Origin: Pseudomonadota bacterium
GTDB lineage: Bacteria > Pseudomonadota > Gammaproteobacteria > Burkholderiales > Burkholderiaceae_C
DNA length: 13,967 bases
Direction of reading: 5' to 3'
Assembly (NCBI GenBank): GCA_023422975.1
Contig: JAFAGF010000113.1
Coordinates: forward strand, 1 to 13,967
Of the stretch, positions 1 through 9,258 are shown piece after piece. A program made the position numbers and the translations under genes. Position 1 is the stretch's first letter. Every line of letters begins with the position of its first letter. The notes beneath the pieces are model-generated. The model ran no database searches and had not been told where the DNA came from. It saw nothing but the letters and a program-made list of their open reading frames with translations.

Positions 1-203
1 CGCTGGCCTTGGGCACCGGCGCTGGTGCGGGTGGCCGCAATGCGATTGGTACCGCCGTGCTGGGCGGCACGGTGGCTTCCACGGTGCTGGGCTTGTTCAT
101 GGTGCCGGTGTTCTTCTTGCTGGTGCGTTCGTGGTTCAAGAGCCGCAGCCGCACGGATGACGCCACTGGCACCCCCGCTACGACACAGGAAACCACCGCA
201 TGA
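1..203 (+). CDS. RND-family multidrug efflux transporter, inner-membrane subunit (3' end only)
   Basis: Only the last ~66 codons are in the window; the frame is open from base 3 and ends at TGA 201-203. The visible part is the end of an AcrB/MexB-type (HAE-1) proton-driven pump: the small-residue stretch GTGAGAGGRNAIGTAVLGG followed by the last membrane helix (VASTVLGLFMVPVFFLLVR) and a short charged cytoplasmic tail rich in Arg, Ser and Thr. In this family that tail follows transmembrane helix 12. The stop overlaps the next gene's start (ATGA), so the pump and the outer-membrane channel downstream are translationally coupled and form one tripartite efflux operon; the periplasmic adaptor is expected upstream. 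The substrate cannot be told from this fragment. Confidence 0.9.
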   Translation, partial: LALGTGAGAGGRNAIGTAVLGGTVASTVLGLFMVPVFFLLVRSWFKSRSRTDDATGTPATTQETTA

Positions 204-1669
204 CACAGACTTTGAAGATGCGGCCCGTGGTGGCCGCCGCCGTGGCTGCCGCGTTGTTGTCGGCATGTAATTTGGCGCCCAAATACGCGCAACCGGCTGA
301 CATCGTGCCGGATACCGTAGCCAGCCAAGCCGGTGTGCCGGTGCAAGCCAGTGATGCCGCATTGCGCTATGGGCAAGCGCAGACCTGGATCCAGAGCACA
401 TCATTGCGAGAAGTGGTGGCACTGGCGCTGAGCCACAACCGTGACCTGCGTGTGGCGCTGGACAGCATGGAAAAAGCACGGGCGCAGTACGGCATTACGC
501 GTGCCGATTTGCTGCCCAGCATTACTGCGCAAGGGCAGGGTACGCGCAGCCGCAGCAGTGCAGACTTGAGTAGCTCAGGCCAATCTGCCGTCAGCGAGCA
601 GTACACGGCGCAGCTGGGCTTTACCAGCTATGAAATTGATTTCTGGGGCCGTGTACGCAATCTGAGCGAAGCGGGCCTGCAGGCGTTTTTGCAGTCCGAG
701 GAAAACCAGCGCAATGTGCACATTGGCCTGGTGGCCGATGTCAGCAACGCCTGGCTGACGCTGGCTGCTGACCTGGCGCGCTTGCAACTGGCGCAGGACA
801 CCTTGGCCAGCCGCGAAAAAGCGTACGAGCTGACCCGGCGCATGTTTGAGATTGGCTCCACCTCGGGGCTGGTGCTGGCGCAAAACATGTCGACAGTAGA
901 AACCGCACGCGCTGATGTGGCCGCCTATACCTCGCAAGTCGCGCGCGATCGCAATGCATTGCAACTGCTGGTAGGGGGCACCGTGCCTGCGCAACTGCTG
1001 CCCAGTGCGCAGACATTGGCCGTGAACGATGCCAATAACCTGGCGTTGCTGCCTGCGCCGCAAGACTTGCCATCCAGCGTGCTGTTGCAACGCCCCGATG
1101 TGCTGGCGGCCGAACACAATCTGCGCGCCATGCATGCCAATATTGGGGCGGCGCGTGCGGCCTTGTTCCCCAGCATCACGCTGACGGGCAGTGTGGGCTC
1201 GGGCAGCCGTGAGCTGGATGCGCTGTTTGGTGGCGGCACCAGCACCTGGAGCTTTATGCCGCAAATTAAGCTGCCGATTTTTGAAGGTGGCCGCTTGCGT
1301 GCCGGCGTGCAGGTGGCCGAGGCCAACCAGCGCATCGCCCTGTCGCAGTACGAAAAAGCCGTGCAAACCGCTTTCAAGGAAGTGGCGGATGCGCTGGCAG
1401 ACCGTGCGCAGTGGGGCGAGCGACTGGGTGCACAAACCGGCATGGTGCTGGCCACGCAAAAGGCTTTTGATCTGTCAGATGCTCGGTTTCAAGCCGGGGT
1501 AGACAACTACCTCACCGTGCTGGATGCGCAGCGCAGCCTGTACGCGGCGCAGCAAACCCTCATCAGCTTGCGTCTGTCGGAGCAAATCAACCGCGTTACC
1601 TTGTGGAAGGCGCTGGGCGGGCAAGAAGCGCTGGCACTGGCGCAGGTGGCCGAAGATGCCAACAAATAA
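200..1669 (+). CDS. Outer-membrane efflux channel lipoprotein, NodT/OprM type
   Basis: This 489-residue protein is the TolC-like trimeric duct through which an RND pump expels compounds across the outer membrane. The N-terminus is a lipoprotein signal: hydrophobic Ala/Val/Leu stretch ending in lipobox LSAC with the lipidated Cys at residue 23, as in OprM, CusC and NodT-family members. The body has two tandem outer-membrane-efflux repeats (roughly 65-265 and 285-480), with family signatures such as YEIDFWGRVRNL in the first, and LLQRPDVLAAEHNLRAMHANIGAARAA broken into its usual RPDV and AAEHNLRAA-like blocks at the start of the second, then ITLTGSVG and PIFEGGR. Length is typical. The start ATG overlaps the upstream pump stop (ATGA) with AGGAAA at 187-192 as ribosome site. 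Two hairpins follow the stop. The gene is intact. Confidence 0.93.
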   Translation: MTQTLKMRPVVAAAVAAALLSACNLAPKYAQPADIVPDTVASQAGVPVQASDAALRYGQAQTWIQSTSLREVVALALSHNRDLRVALDSMEKARAQYGITRADLLPSITAQGQGTRSRSSADLSSSGQSAVSEQYTAQLGFTSYEIDFWGRVRNLSEAGLQAFLQSEENQRNVHIGLVADVSNAWLTLAADLARLQLAQDTLASREKAYELTRRMFEIGSTSGLVLAQNMSTVETARADVAAYTSQVARDRNALQLLVGGTVPAQLLPSAQTLAVNDANNLALLPAPQDLPSSVLLQRPDVLAAEHNLRAMHANIGAARAALFPSITLTGSVGSGSRELDALFGGGTSTWSFMPQIKLPIFEGGRLRAGVQVAEANQRIALSQYEKAVQTAFKEVADALADRAQWGERLGAQTGMVLATQKAFDLSDARFQAGVDNYLTVLDAQRSLYAAQQTLISLRLSEQINRVTLWKALGGQEALALAQVAEDANK

Positions 1670-1712
1670 ATAGCTGCTAACGCTGGTGGTATCAGCGTTA
1701 ACGCCTGATTTG
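1668..1712. repeat. Intergenic palindromic repeat, copy 1
   Basis: Directly after the channel gene stop, the motif ATAGCTGCTAACGC begins a sequence containing a perfect 8-bp stem, TAACGCTG (1678-1685) and CAGCGTTA (1693-1700), with a 7-nt loop, then a tail CGCCTGATTTGAC. The same order (AGCTG, GCGCTT-like block, AT-rich spacer, T-rich tail) recurs at 2461-2505 and 7572-7632. I recall such elements as frequent intergenic repeats in Comamonadaceae; that is from memory. There is no T-run, so it is not a classical terminator. Confidence 0.55.
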
Positions 1713-1744
1713 ACTACCAGTCAAGCAGGTGTTGAATGGCCAAC

Positions 1745-1786
1745 AAAAAGGCCGATCTGCGAGGGATATTGCAGATCGGCCTTTTT
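1745..1786. terminator. Strong bidirectional intrinsic terminator
   Basis: The arms 1745-1760 and 1771-1786 form a perfect 16-bp stem (core GGCCGATCTGC / GCAGATCGGCC) with a 10-nt loop. The stem is flanked by AAAAA on the left and TTTTT on the right, so it ends transcription on either strand. It closes the efflux operon and insulates the regulator gene downstream. Confidence 0.92.
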
Positions 1787-1979
1787 GCGTAGTGCATAGC
1801 GCGATGGTCACATAGCAGCGGGCAAACGGTAAATTGCCGTGGCGATGAAATGGCGTTGTACATCGCCGGTAGGCGTTGCTTCCATGCCTTGAAGTGTGCA
1901 TGTTGCAACGCAAAAAATGTTGCTGTCATGCTATGAAATTGCAGTGAATACAGAAAAATATTATGTGAAATTGATATTT
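1787..1979. other. Intergenic region upstream of the Lrp-type regulator
   Basis: No gene is seen here. There is a 7-bp dyad, GGCGATG (1841-1847) and CATCGCC (1861-1867), and the sequence turns AT-rich after about 1910, as expected for a promoter region. I could not assign a convincing -35/-10 pair: TTGCAG at 1939 and TATTAT at 1959 are too closely spaced. Confidence 0.5.
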
Positions 1980-1996
1980 GCAGCAAAATTTGCTGC
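1980..1996. promoter_or_regulatory. Lrp-type operator abutting the lrp-like start codon
   Basis: GCAGCAAAATTTGCTGC is a perfect inverted repeat (8-bp arms around a central A) ending at the base before the ATG. The inner 15 bases (1981-1995) agree with the published E. coli Lrp consensus YAGHAWATTWTDCTR at 14 of 15 positions. Its placement where a Shine-Dalgarno would be suggests autorepression. That it is bound by the adjacent regulator is inference. Confidence 0.7.
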
Positions 1997-2452
1997 ATGG
2001 ACAAAATTGACAGAAAAATCATCGCGCAATTGCAGCGCAATGCACGGGCCAGCCTGCAAGAAATAGGGCAGGCCGTGGGCTTGAGTCCCTCGCCATGCTG
2101 GACGCGCATCAAGCGCATGGAAGATGAGGGTGTGATTGAAGGCTATACCGTGCGTCTGAACCCGCAGGCACTGGGCCTGAACGATACGGTGCTGCTGATG
2201 GTCACGCTCAACAGCCACAGCGACAACACGCTGGAAAAGTTTGGTGAGCAACTGGCCACCATTCCCGAAGTGGTGGAAGCGCACCTGGTGTCGGGCACTT
2301 ACGACTATTTGCTGCGCGTCATGGTCAAAGACACGCGCGATTACGAACGCCTGCTGCGCGAGAAGCTCTACAAAATCAAAGGCATTCAGCACAGCCAGTC
2401 CATGTTTGTGCTGCGCACCCTCAAGCGCGCAGAGATGCCTTTGGGTGCTTGA
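1997..2452 (+). CDS. Lrp/AsnC-family transcriptional regulator
   Basis: The 151-residue product has the two-part Lrp fold. Residues 1-60 form the winged helix-turn-helix (MDKIDRKIIAQLQ start, then EIGQAVGLSPSPCWTRIKRMEDEGVIEGY), which is the diagnostic Lrp DNA-binding block. Residues ~66-145 form the RAM/ligand-binding ab-sandwich used for oligomerisation, with VVEAHLVSGTYDYLLRVMV carrying the conserved G-x-YD motif. The start is chosen because MDKID is the usual N-terminus, yet no Shine-Dalgarno precedes it: the space is taken by an Lrp-like palindrome. These regulators sense amino acids and usually autoregulate. No divergent partner gene exists; targets could include pntAB downstream or lysP, but nothing in the sequence proves it. 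The product resembles global Lrp closely but the family has many paralogues, so I give no symbol. Confidence 0.93.
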   Translation: MDKIDRKIIAQLQRNARASLQEIGQAVGLSPSPCWTRIKRMEDEGVIEGYTVRLNPQALGLNDTVLLMVTLNSHSDNTLEKFGEQLATIPEVVEAHLVSGTYDYLLRVMVKDTRDYERLLREKLYKIKGIQHSQSMFVLRTLKRAEMPLGA

Positions 2453-2460
2453 TGACTTCA

Positions 2461-2505
2461 AAAAATATAGCTGTGAGCGCTTGTTATTGCTGATTTTTAG
2501 ACTAA
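2461..2505. repeat. Intergenic palindromic repeat, copy 2
   Basis: Just after the regulator stop, AAATATAGCTGTGAGCGCTTGT and the T-rich tail (TGATTTTTAGACT) match the layout of the elements at 1668 and 7572: ATAGCTG, then GCGCTT, then an AT-rich segment. This copy is degenerate, and its right arm has lost most pairing. Confidence 0.45.
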
Positions 2506-2642
2506 AAGAATCATGAGGCAGCTGCAAATAAAGCGCTGGCAGCTTCTCTTTTTGAGTTCGATGACGGGCAAGCGGTGCGAAGGGCCCAGCTAAAATCCGA
2601 TAGCTTTATGTGTGATTTGCATGAATCAATGCCAAAGAGTAG

Positions 2643-2901
2643 GGGCATGCCCATCTGCGTTGGCTCGCAGATTTTGGCGTGCCAAACGACGTTGCGCACT
2701 CTGTATGCACCTAAAAAGTGCAGCACGAATGCTGTGTGCGCAAACGGCTTTTTGTGCACCGCTGTGGTGCGTATGCCGCAAGCAAACGCATTCTTGCGGC
2801 TACCATTTAGCGAATGTTTCCAAGCGCTTGCCCCTATCCGTGACCATGGGCTTGTGAACCCTCTCTACCGATGCCGCTGCATTCCAAAAGTTGCCAGCGG
2901 C
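2643..2901 (+). other. Hairpin-dense region upstream of pntA; candidate structured leader or small RNA
   Basis: The 534 bases between the Lrp-type gene and pntA hold no convincing gene, but a run of perfect dyads: GGGCATGCCC (2643-2652); ATCTGCG/CGCAGAT (2653-2672); TTTGGC/GCCAAA (2673-2686); an outer 7-bp stem TGCGCAC (2693-2699)/GTGCGCA (2736-2742) enclosing two smaller hairpins, TGCAC/GTGCA (2706-2722) and GCA/TGC on a CGAA tetraloop (2723-2732), i.e. a three-way junction; GCACC/GGTGC (2756-2770); GCCGCAAG/CTTGCGGC (2775-2800); and GCCGCTG/CAGCGGC (2873-2901). An RNA made from this strand would be highly folded. I do not recognise a known riboswitch. Confidence 0.35.
2653..2675 (+). terminator. 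Possible terminator of the Lrp-type gene
   Basis: ATCTGCG (2653-2659) and CGCAGAT (2666-2672) form a perfect 7-bp stem with a 6-nt loop, followed by TTT. The T-run is short, and the hairpin lies 200 bp past the stop within a series of other hairpins, so it may instead belong to a structured RNA. Confidence 0.4.
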
Positions 2902-2986
2902 GCTCACGCGATGGCGCACGCGCAATACGGGCGCAGCACCACATCGCGACAACCCATAAAAAACTTGTCTTCAGGAGATTTCTTAT

Positions 2987-4594
2987 ATGCAAGATCCTCT
3001 CGCACACCCGCCCCAGCGCATTGGCGTGCCAAAGGAAACTTTTCCTTTGGAAAAGCGTGTGGCCACCGTGCCCGATGTGGTGGAAAAGCTGATCAAGCTG
3101 GGCTTTACCGTGGCGGTGCAGGCCGGTGCCGGTGATGCCGCCAACTTCAGCGATGACGCCTACCGCGCTGCGGGTGCGGAGATCATCGACGACGCAGCTG
3201 CGTTGTGGGCGGCCTCGGACATCGTCTTCAAGGTGCGTCCACCCAGCACCGAAGAAGTGGCGTTGATGCGCGAAGGCACGACGCTGATTGATTTCATCTG
3301 GCCTGCGCAAAACCCGGAGTTGATGCAGCAGCTGGCTGCCAAAAATGCCACCGTGCTGGCGATTGACTGCCTGCCGCGCACGCTCAGCCGTGCGCAGAAG
3401 ATGGACGCACTGACTTCGACGGCGGGCGTCTCTGGCTACCGCGCTGTGATTGAGGCCGCCAACGCCTTTGGCCGCTACTTCAACGGCCAGATCACGGCGG
3501 CAGGCAAGGTGCCGCCAGCCAAGGTGTTCATTGCCGGTGCAGGCGTGGCCGGTCTGGCGGCGATCGGTACCGCCGCCAACTTGGGCGCCATCGTGCGCGC
3601 CAACGACACGCGTGCCGAGGTGGCTGACCAGGTCAAGTCGCTGGGCGGCGAATTTGTGAAGGTGGACTACGAGGAAGACGGTTCGGGCGGCGGCGGTTAC
3701 GCCAAGGTGATGAGCGAAGGCTTCCAAGCCGCGCAGCGTGCCATGTATGCCGAGCAGGCCAAGGATGCCGACATCATCATCACGACCGCGCTGATCCCCG
3801 GCAAGCCTGCGCCCAAGCTGATTACCGCCGAGATGGTGCAGAGCATGAAGCCCGGCAGCGTGATTGTGGACATGGCCGCCGAGCAGGGCGGTAACTGCGA
3901 ACTGACGGTGCGCGATGAAGCCGTGGTGCGCCACGGTGTGACCATCATTGGCTACACCGATCTGGCTTCGCGCCTGGCCAAACAGTCGTCTACGCTGTAT
4001 GCCACCAACTTGCTGCGCCTGACGGAAGAGCTGTGCAAGGCCAAGGATGGCGTGGCTGTGGTCAACATGGAAGACGACGCCATTCGCGGCCTCACGGTGA
4101 TCAAGCAAGGCGAAGTGACTTGGCCTGCACCGCCGCTGAAAGCTGCACTGGCACCCGCTCCCAAGCCTGCGGCAGCGCCCGTTGAGCAGAAAAAGAGCGG
4201 CCATGGCCACGGTGCTTCTGGCCCCTTGCCTGCCAAGACGCTGGCCATCATTTTTGCGGTGGCGGCCGTGGCTTTCTGGTTCATTGGTGCTTACGCTCCG
4301 GCAGCCTTCCTGGGGCACTTCACGGTGTTCGTGCTGGCTTGCTTCATCGGCTACATGGTGGTGTGGAATGTGACGCCCGCGCTGCACACACCGCTGATGA
4401 GTGTGACCAACGCCATCTCTTCCATCATCGCCATCGGCGCGCTGGTGCAGATTGCCTCGCCTGCTGCGGGCAGCGAAGGGCGGCCTGACAGCCTGATCAC
4501 GTGGCTGGCATTTGCGGCACTGGTGCTCACGGCCATCAACATGTTTGGTGGCTTTGCGGTGACACGCCGCATGCTGGCCATGTTCCGCAAGTAA
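2987..4594 (+). CDS. pntA: NAD(P) transhydrogenase, alpha subunit
   Basis: This subunit of the membrane proton-translocating transhydrogenase takes hydride from NADH for NADP+ reduction, driven by the proton gradient. The 535-residue protein is the fused E. coli-type alpha: the NAD(H)-binding domain I at ~10-380 (RIGVPKET near the start, [11 protein letters not shown], the Rossmann motif [11 protein letters not shown] from residue 184, then RANDTR and [11 protein letters not shown]), an Ala/Pro linker with GHGHG (~380-412), and four membrane helices (~417-434, 440-460, 475-492, 503-524). Many bacteria split this chain in two; here it is one polypeptide, slightly longer than E. coli PntA because of the linker and a Gly-rich loop (DGSGGGG, 231-237). 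AGGAG at 2973-2977 lies 9 nt before the ATG. It ends 23 nt before pntB, in one operon, and has an unusually long structured upstream region. Confidence 0.97.
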   Translation: MQDPLAHPPQRIGVPKETFPLEKRVATVPDVVEKLIKLGFTVAVQAGAGDAANFSDDAYRAAGAEIIDDAAALWAASDIVFKVRPPSTEEVALMREGTTLIDFIWPAQNPELMQQLAAKNATVLAIDCLPRTLSRAQKMDALTSTAGVSGYRAVIEAANAFGRYFNGQITAAGKVPPAKVFIAGAGVAGLAAIGTAANLGAIVRANDTRAEVADQVKSLGGEFVKVDYEEDGSGGGGYAKVMSEGFQAAQRAMYAEQAKDADIIITTALIPGKPAPKLITAEMVQSMKPGSVIVDMAAEQGGNCELTVRDEAVVRHGVTIIGYTDLASRLAKQSSTLYATNLLRLTEELCKAKDGVAVVNMEDDAIRGLTVIKQGEVTWPAPPLKAALAPAPKPAAAPVEQKKSGHGHGASGPLPAKTLAIIFAVAAVAFWFIGAYAPAAFLGHFTVFVLACFIGYMVVWNVTPALHTPLMSVTNAISSIIAIGALVQIASPAAGSEGRPDSLITWLAFAALVLTAINMFGGFAVTRRMLAMFRK

Positions 4595-4617
4595 TAACTA
4601 CAAGAGGAAGCATTTCA

Positions 4618-6033
<1,416 letters not shown>

Positions 6034-6058
6034 GCCCTGTCACGTTGCTGGTACATGC

Positions 6059-6088
6059 AAAGCCCGTGGTGTATGCCACGGGCTTTTT
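6059..6088 (+). terminator. Terminator of pntAB
   Basis: AAAGCCCGTGG (6059-6069) and CCACGGGCTTT (6076-6086) form a perfect 11-bp stem with a 6-nt loop, followed by more T. It lies between the convergent pntB and tyrS ends. On the minus strand the downstream T-run is only three bases, so it mainly serves pntAB. Confidence 0.93.
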
Positions 6089-6108
6089 CTTTGGGGCTGC
6101 GCGGCGGT

Positions 6109-7341
6109 TTATTGGGCTATCACTTGCACATGGCGCTTTTTGCCTGCGCTCAATACCCAGCGTGTCGCGCTGCGATCTAGCTCGTCATGGGCTTGCACTT
6201 TCTCGCCGTTGATGCGCAGGCCACCCCCTTCGGCCAAACGCCGCGCTTCGCTGCGTGAGGGGGCCAAGCCTGCCAGTTGCACCACTTCGGCCACGGACAT
6301 GCCGTTTTGCACGGCTTGCAGGCTGATGATGGCCTGGGGCAGGTGGTCGTTGTTGTGCTGCGCTGGAGCCGTGTGGATGGACTGCGCGCCTTGCGCTGCG
6401 GCAGTGGCCGCTTGTGCACCGTGGGCCAAGCGTGTGGCTTCGTTGGCCAAGATGATTTTGGCGGCGTTCAGTTCAACGCCTTGCAGGCAGCCCAAACGAC
6501 GCACTTCGTCCATAGGCAGCTCGGTAAACAGGGCCAGAAAGCGCTGTACGTCGCGGTCATCGGTGTTGCGCCAGAATTGCCAGAAGTCAAAAGGCGACAG
6601 GCGGTCTGCATTCAGCCAGACAGCCCCAGCGGCTGATTTGCCCATTTTTTTGCCATCGCTGGTGGCCAGCAGCGGCATGGTCATGCCGTATAGCTGCAGG
6701 TTGGCGGCTTTGCGGCCCAGCTCCACACCGTTGATGATGTTGGCCCACTGGTCTGCACCGCCCACCTCCAGCGTGCAGTCAAAGCGCTGGGCCAGCTCCA
6801 CAAAATCATAGGCTTGCAGCAGGGTGTAGCCAAACTCCAGAAACGATAGCGAATGCTCCAGACGACTGCGAATGGCATCGAAGGTGAGCATGCGGTTGAC
6901 CGAAAAGTGCTTGCCCGCCATGCTCAAAAACTCCAGGTAACCCAGTCCGTCGAGCCATTGCGCGTTGTCCACCACCTGCACATCCGCGCCCAGATAGCGC
7001 GTGAAGGCTTGGCCAATCCCCTGCATGTTGTGCGCAATGCTGGCGGTATCCAGCACGGGGCGGCTGGTGTCGCGAAAGCTGGGGTCACCAATGCGGGTGG
7101 TGGCACCACCAATCAGCAGCAGCGGCGTGTGACCGGCTTTTTGCAGCCAGCGCATCAGCATCAGGCCTTGCAGGTGGCCTACGTGCAGGCTGTCGGCCGT
7201 GGCGTCAAAACCGAGGTAAGCCGTCACTTTGCGCCGCGTAAATTGCTGGCGAATGCCTGCTTCATCGGTGCATTGGTGCACAAAGCCGCGCTCTTGCAGC
7301 AGTGCGAACACATCGGAGTCAAGGGGTGGAGTGGGGGACAT
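6109..7341 (-). CDS. tyrS: Tyrosyl-tRNA synthetase, KMGKS-type
   Basis: A class I aminoacyl-tRNA synthetase that charges tRNA-Tyr. The 410-residue protein has the catalytic HIGH motif as HVGH (53-56, after GFDATADS), the tyrosine-pocket block LLQAYDF (174-180), [17 protein letters not shown] (194-210), and the KMSKS loop as KMGKS (232-236, followed by [10 protein letters not shown]). The C-terminal ~65 residues are an S4 RNA-binding domain ([18 protein letters not shown]). KMGKS with [10 protein letters not shown] and the preceding blocks resembles the alphaproteobacterial TyrRS branch, whereas Burkholderiales I know use the other bacterial TyrRS type with KMSKSKGN. The start at 7341 (MSPTPP) has AAGG 7 nt upstream; an in-frame extension to 7419 lacks family similarity. 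The gene is convergent with pntAB. Confidence 0.93.
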   Translation of the reverse strand: MSPTPPLDSDVFALLQERGFVHQCTDEAGIRQQFTRRKVTAYLGFDATADSLHVGHLQGLMLMRWLQKAGHTPLLLIGGATTRIGDPSFRDTSRPVLDTASIAHNMQGIGQAFTRYLGADVQVVDNAQWLDGLGYLEFLSMAGKHFSVNRMLTFDAIRSRLEHSLSFLEFGYTLLQAYDFVELAQRFDCTLEVGGADQWANIINGVELGRKAANLQLYGMTMPLLATSDGKKMGKSAAGAVWLNADRLSPFDFWQFWRNTDDRDVQRFLALFTELPMDEVRRLGCLQGVELNAAKIILANEATRLAHGAQAATAAAQGAQSIHTAPAQHNNDHLPQAIISLQAVQNGMSVAEVVQLAGLAPSRSEARRLAEGGGLRINGEKVQAHDELDRSATRWVLSAGKKRHVQVIAQ

Positions 7342-7452
7342 GGCAGAACCTTGGAAAAAAGGAGCCGCCTGCAAGAGAAATCCCGATGTGACTGTGTGCA
7401 CAGCCTTGATGTCGCTCATCCGCTTGAAGGCGGATCAGGACGAAGAAACTCC

Positions 7453-7474
7453 CTACCGCTGTGAAGTGCGGTAG
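7453..7474. other. Hairpin in the tyrS leader
   Basis: CTACCGC (7453-7459) and GCGGTAG (7468-7474) form a perfect 7-bp stem around an 8-nt loop, about 110 nt upstream of the tyrS start. No T-run follows on the minus strand. It could be a leader hairpin or an operator. Bases 7342-7732 otherwise hold only a repeat copy and the lysP terminator, with no gene. Confidence 0.4.
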
Positions 7475-7571
7475 CCGTAATACAGCTTGGACAAGGGAGC
7501 GAGGAACATGGCGGCACATTTTAGTGCGCCGCAATGTCGCACCAGCACATGCGGCCATTGCAGCGGACATA

Positions 7572-7632
7572 GAAAAAAGGAGCTGTTTGCGCTTATCTAA
7601 TATAGGTTTCAACGCTTAATTTGCTTGAAGCC
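7572..7632. repeat. Intergenic palindromic repeat, copy 3
   Basis: AAAAAGGAGCTGTTTGCGCTTATC, then an AT-rich middle, GGTTTCAACGCTTAATTTG and CTTGAA. It shares the AGCTG-N3-GCGCTT head and the AACGC-N-T-rich tail of the copy at 1668. It sits between the lysP terminator and tyrS. Confidence 0.5.
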
Positions 7633-7681
7633 TTTGCACATAAGGCACTAACAGCTCACTTTTTTGTGAACGCCAAGGCAT

Positions 7682-7711
7682 AAAAAAAGCCACCTGCGTG
7701 CAGGCGGCTTT
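7682..7711 (-). terminator. Terminator of lysP
   Basis: Read on the minus strand, AAAGCCGCCTGC and GCAGGTGGCTTT pair over 12 bp with one G-U pair, and a run of seven T follows. It begins about 20 bp past the lysP stop. Confidence 0.93.
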
Positions 7712-7732
7712 GCGGCAAGGGCATGACGGGGC

Positions 7733-9199
7733 TTAACGGCCGCCGCTGATGTCCATCTCTTCCAGCTTCACAAAGCGGGTGCCCTTGCTGAATTTGTAGC
7801 CCAACCAGATGACCAGGAACAGGGGAATGCCAATGTAGGTGGCAACAACGCCGGTCCAGTCAATCGTGTCTTCCAGGAAAGCACCATAGTTCTGGCCCAA
7901 GGTAATGATCAGGCACAGCACAAACGCAAAGATGGGGCCCACCGGGAAGGCCGCTGCACGGTAGGGCAGCTGGTGGGTGTCAAAGCCTTGCACCACGCAG
8001 GCGCGGCGGAAGCGGTAGTGGCTGATGGCAATACCCAGCCAGGCGATAAAGCCGCACATGCCCGACAGGTTCAGCAGCCAGATGTAGACCGACTCAGGGC
8101 TGAACACATTGGTGAAAAAGCACAGGGCTGCGATCACGGTAGTAGCAATCAGCGCCATGATGGGTACGCCGTGGCTGTTGACGCGTGCAAACAGCTTGGG
8201 AGCCATGCCTTGCTTGGCCAGGGCATACAGCATGCGGGTCGAGGCATACATGCCCGAGTTGCCGGCGGACAGCACCGAAGTGAGCACCACCGCATTCATC
8301 ACGGCAGCCGCGCCCAGCAGACCGGCACGCTCAAACACCAGGGTGAAGGGGCTGACGCTGATGTCGCCCAGATCATTGCGTAGCAACTTGGGGTCGGTAT
8401 AGGGCACCAGCAGGCCAATGATCAAAATGGCGAACACATAAAACAGCAGAATGCGCCAGAACACCTTGCGCACAGCGCGAGGAACGTTCTTGGCAGGGTC
8501 TTCCGATTCGCCTGCGGCAATGCCAATCAGCTCAGTGCCCTGGAACGAGAAGCCCACAATCATGGCCACACCAATCAGCGCTGCAAAGCCGCCGGCAAAC
8601 GGTGCATCACCTGCGGTGAAGTTGGCAATATTGCCCCAGATGCCATCGGGTGCGCCGCCCGTCATGATGCCAAACACCATCAGCAGACCAATAGCAATAA
8701 AGATCAGCACGGTCACCACTTTGATGGCGGCAAACCAGAACTCTGACTCACCAAAGCCCTTGGAGGACAGCGAGTTCAGGCCAAACATCAGCGCCAGAAA
8801 CAGCGCACTCCACAGCAAGCCGTTGATTTCGGGGAACCAGTAAGCCATCACCAACTGGGCGGCAACCAAGTCCACCGCAATGGTGACGGCCCAGTTGTAC
8901 CAATAGTTCCAGCCCAGCGCGAAGCCAAAACCCTCGTCCACATATTTAGCGCCATAGGTGGCAAACGAGCCCGAGACGGGCAGGTGCGAGGCCATCTCGC
9001 CCAGGCTGGTCATCAAGAAGTAAACCATCAGACCGATGACGCAATACGCCAGCAGCGCGCCGCCGGGGCCTGCTTGAGAGATGGTGGCGCCAGAGGCCAC
9101 AAACAGGCCGGTGCCGATAGAGCCGCCAATGGCGATCATCGACATGTGTCGGGCTTTGAGGCCTCGGCGCAAAGAGGACACTTGGGAGTCAGCAGACAT
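7733..9199 (-). CDS. lysP: Lysine-specific permease, APC superfamily
   Basis: An inner-membrane, proton-coupled L-lysine importer. The 488-residue product is nearly the length of E. coli LysP (489) and, from memory, shares long identical blocks with it: LKARHMSMIAIGGSIGTGLF (helix 1, substrate-binding Gly-rich break), LPVSGSFATYG, FALGWNYWYNWAVTIAVDLV, FSFQGTELIGIAAGESEDP (helix 6 region), LSAGNSGMYASTRMLY, AWLGIAISHYRFRR and LGQNYGAFLEDTIDW. About 12 membrane helices are visible. The start at 9199 (MSADSQ) matches LysP; the frame stays open for 43 more codons upstream, but these are not LysP-like, have no ribosome site and contain no Lys codon. No strong Shine-Dalgarno is seen even at 9199. 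A terminator-like hairpin lies 60-87 nt upstream of the start, suggesting leader control. Confidence 0.95.
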   Translation of the reverse strand: MSADSQVSSLRRGLKARHMSMIAIGGSIGTGLFVASGATISQAGPGGALLAYCVIGLMVYFLMTSLGEMASHLPVSGSFATYGAKYVDEGFGFALGWNYWYNWAVTIAVDLVAAQLVMAYWFPEINGLLWSALFLALMFGLNSLSSKGFGESEFWFAAIKVVTVLIFIAIGLLMVFGIMTGGAPDGIWGNIANFTAGDAPFAGGFAALIGVAMIVGFSFQGTELIGIAAGESEDPAKNVPRAVRKVFWRILLFYVFAILIIGLLVPYTDPKLLRNDLGDISVSPFTLVFERAGLLGAAAVMNAVVLTSVLSAGNSGMYASTRMLYALAKQGMAPKLFARVNSHGVPIMALIATTVIAALCFFTNVFSPESVYIWLLNLSGMCGFIAWLGIAISHYRFRRACVVQGFDTHQLPYRAAAFPVGPIFAFVLCLIITLGQNYGAFLEDTIDWTGVVATYIGIPLFLVIWLGYKFSKGTRFVKLEEMDISGGR

Positions 9200-9258
9200 A
9201 AACGCGTATTGCAAAACAAAAAAGCACCCGACTGGCGCGCAAGCCATGTGGGGTGGGT

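Noticed and set aside
575..1459. Long minus-strand open frame (294 codons) opposite the outer-membrane channel gene
   Set aside because: It lies wholly inside a confidently identified gene, is rich in Gln/His/Arg as expected of an antisense shadow in GC-rich DNA, and has no family features.
2575..3135. Plus-strand frame of 186 codons overlapping the pntA leader and start
   Set aside because: No ribosome site, no recognisable domain, and it overlaps pntA out of frame; the dyads in this stretch fit RNA structure better than coding.
2834..4387. 517-codon minus-strand frame opposite pntA
   Set aside because: His/Arg/Gly-rich composition typical of a reverse-strand shadow; pntA on the plus strand is certain.
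7342..7419. In-frame N-terminal extension of TyrRS
   Set aside because: The added residues do not resemble TyrRS N-termini, while the inner ATG at 7341 has a suitable ribosome site.
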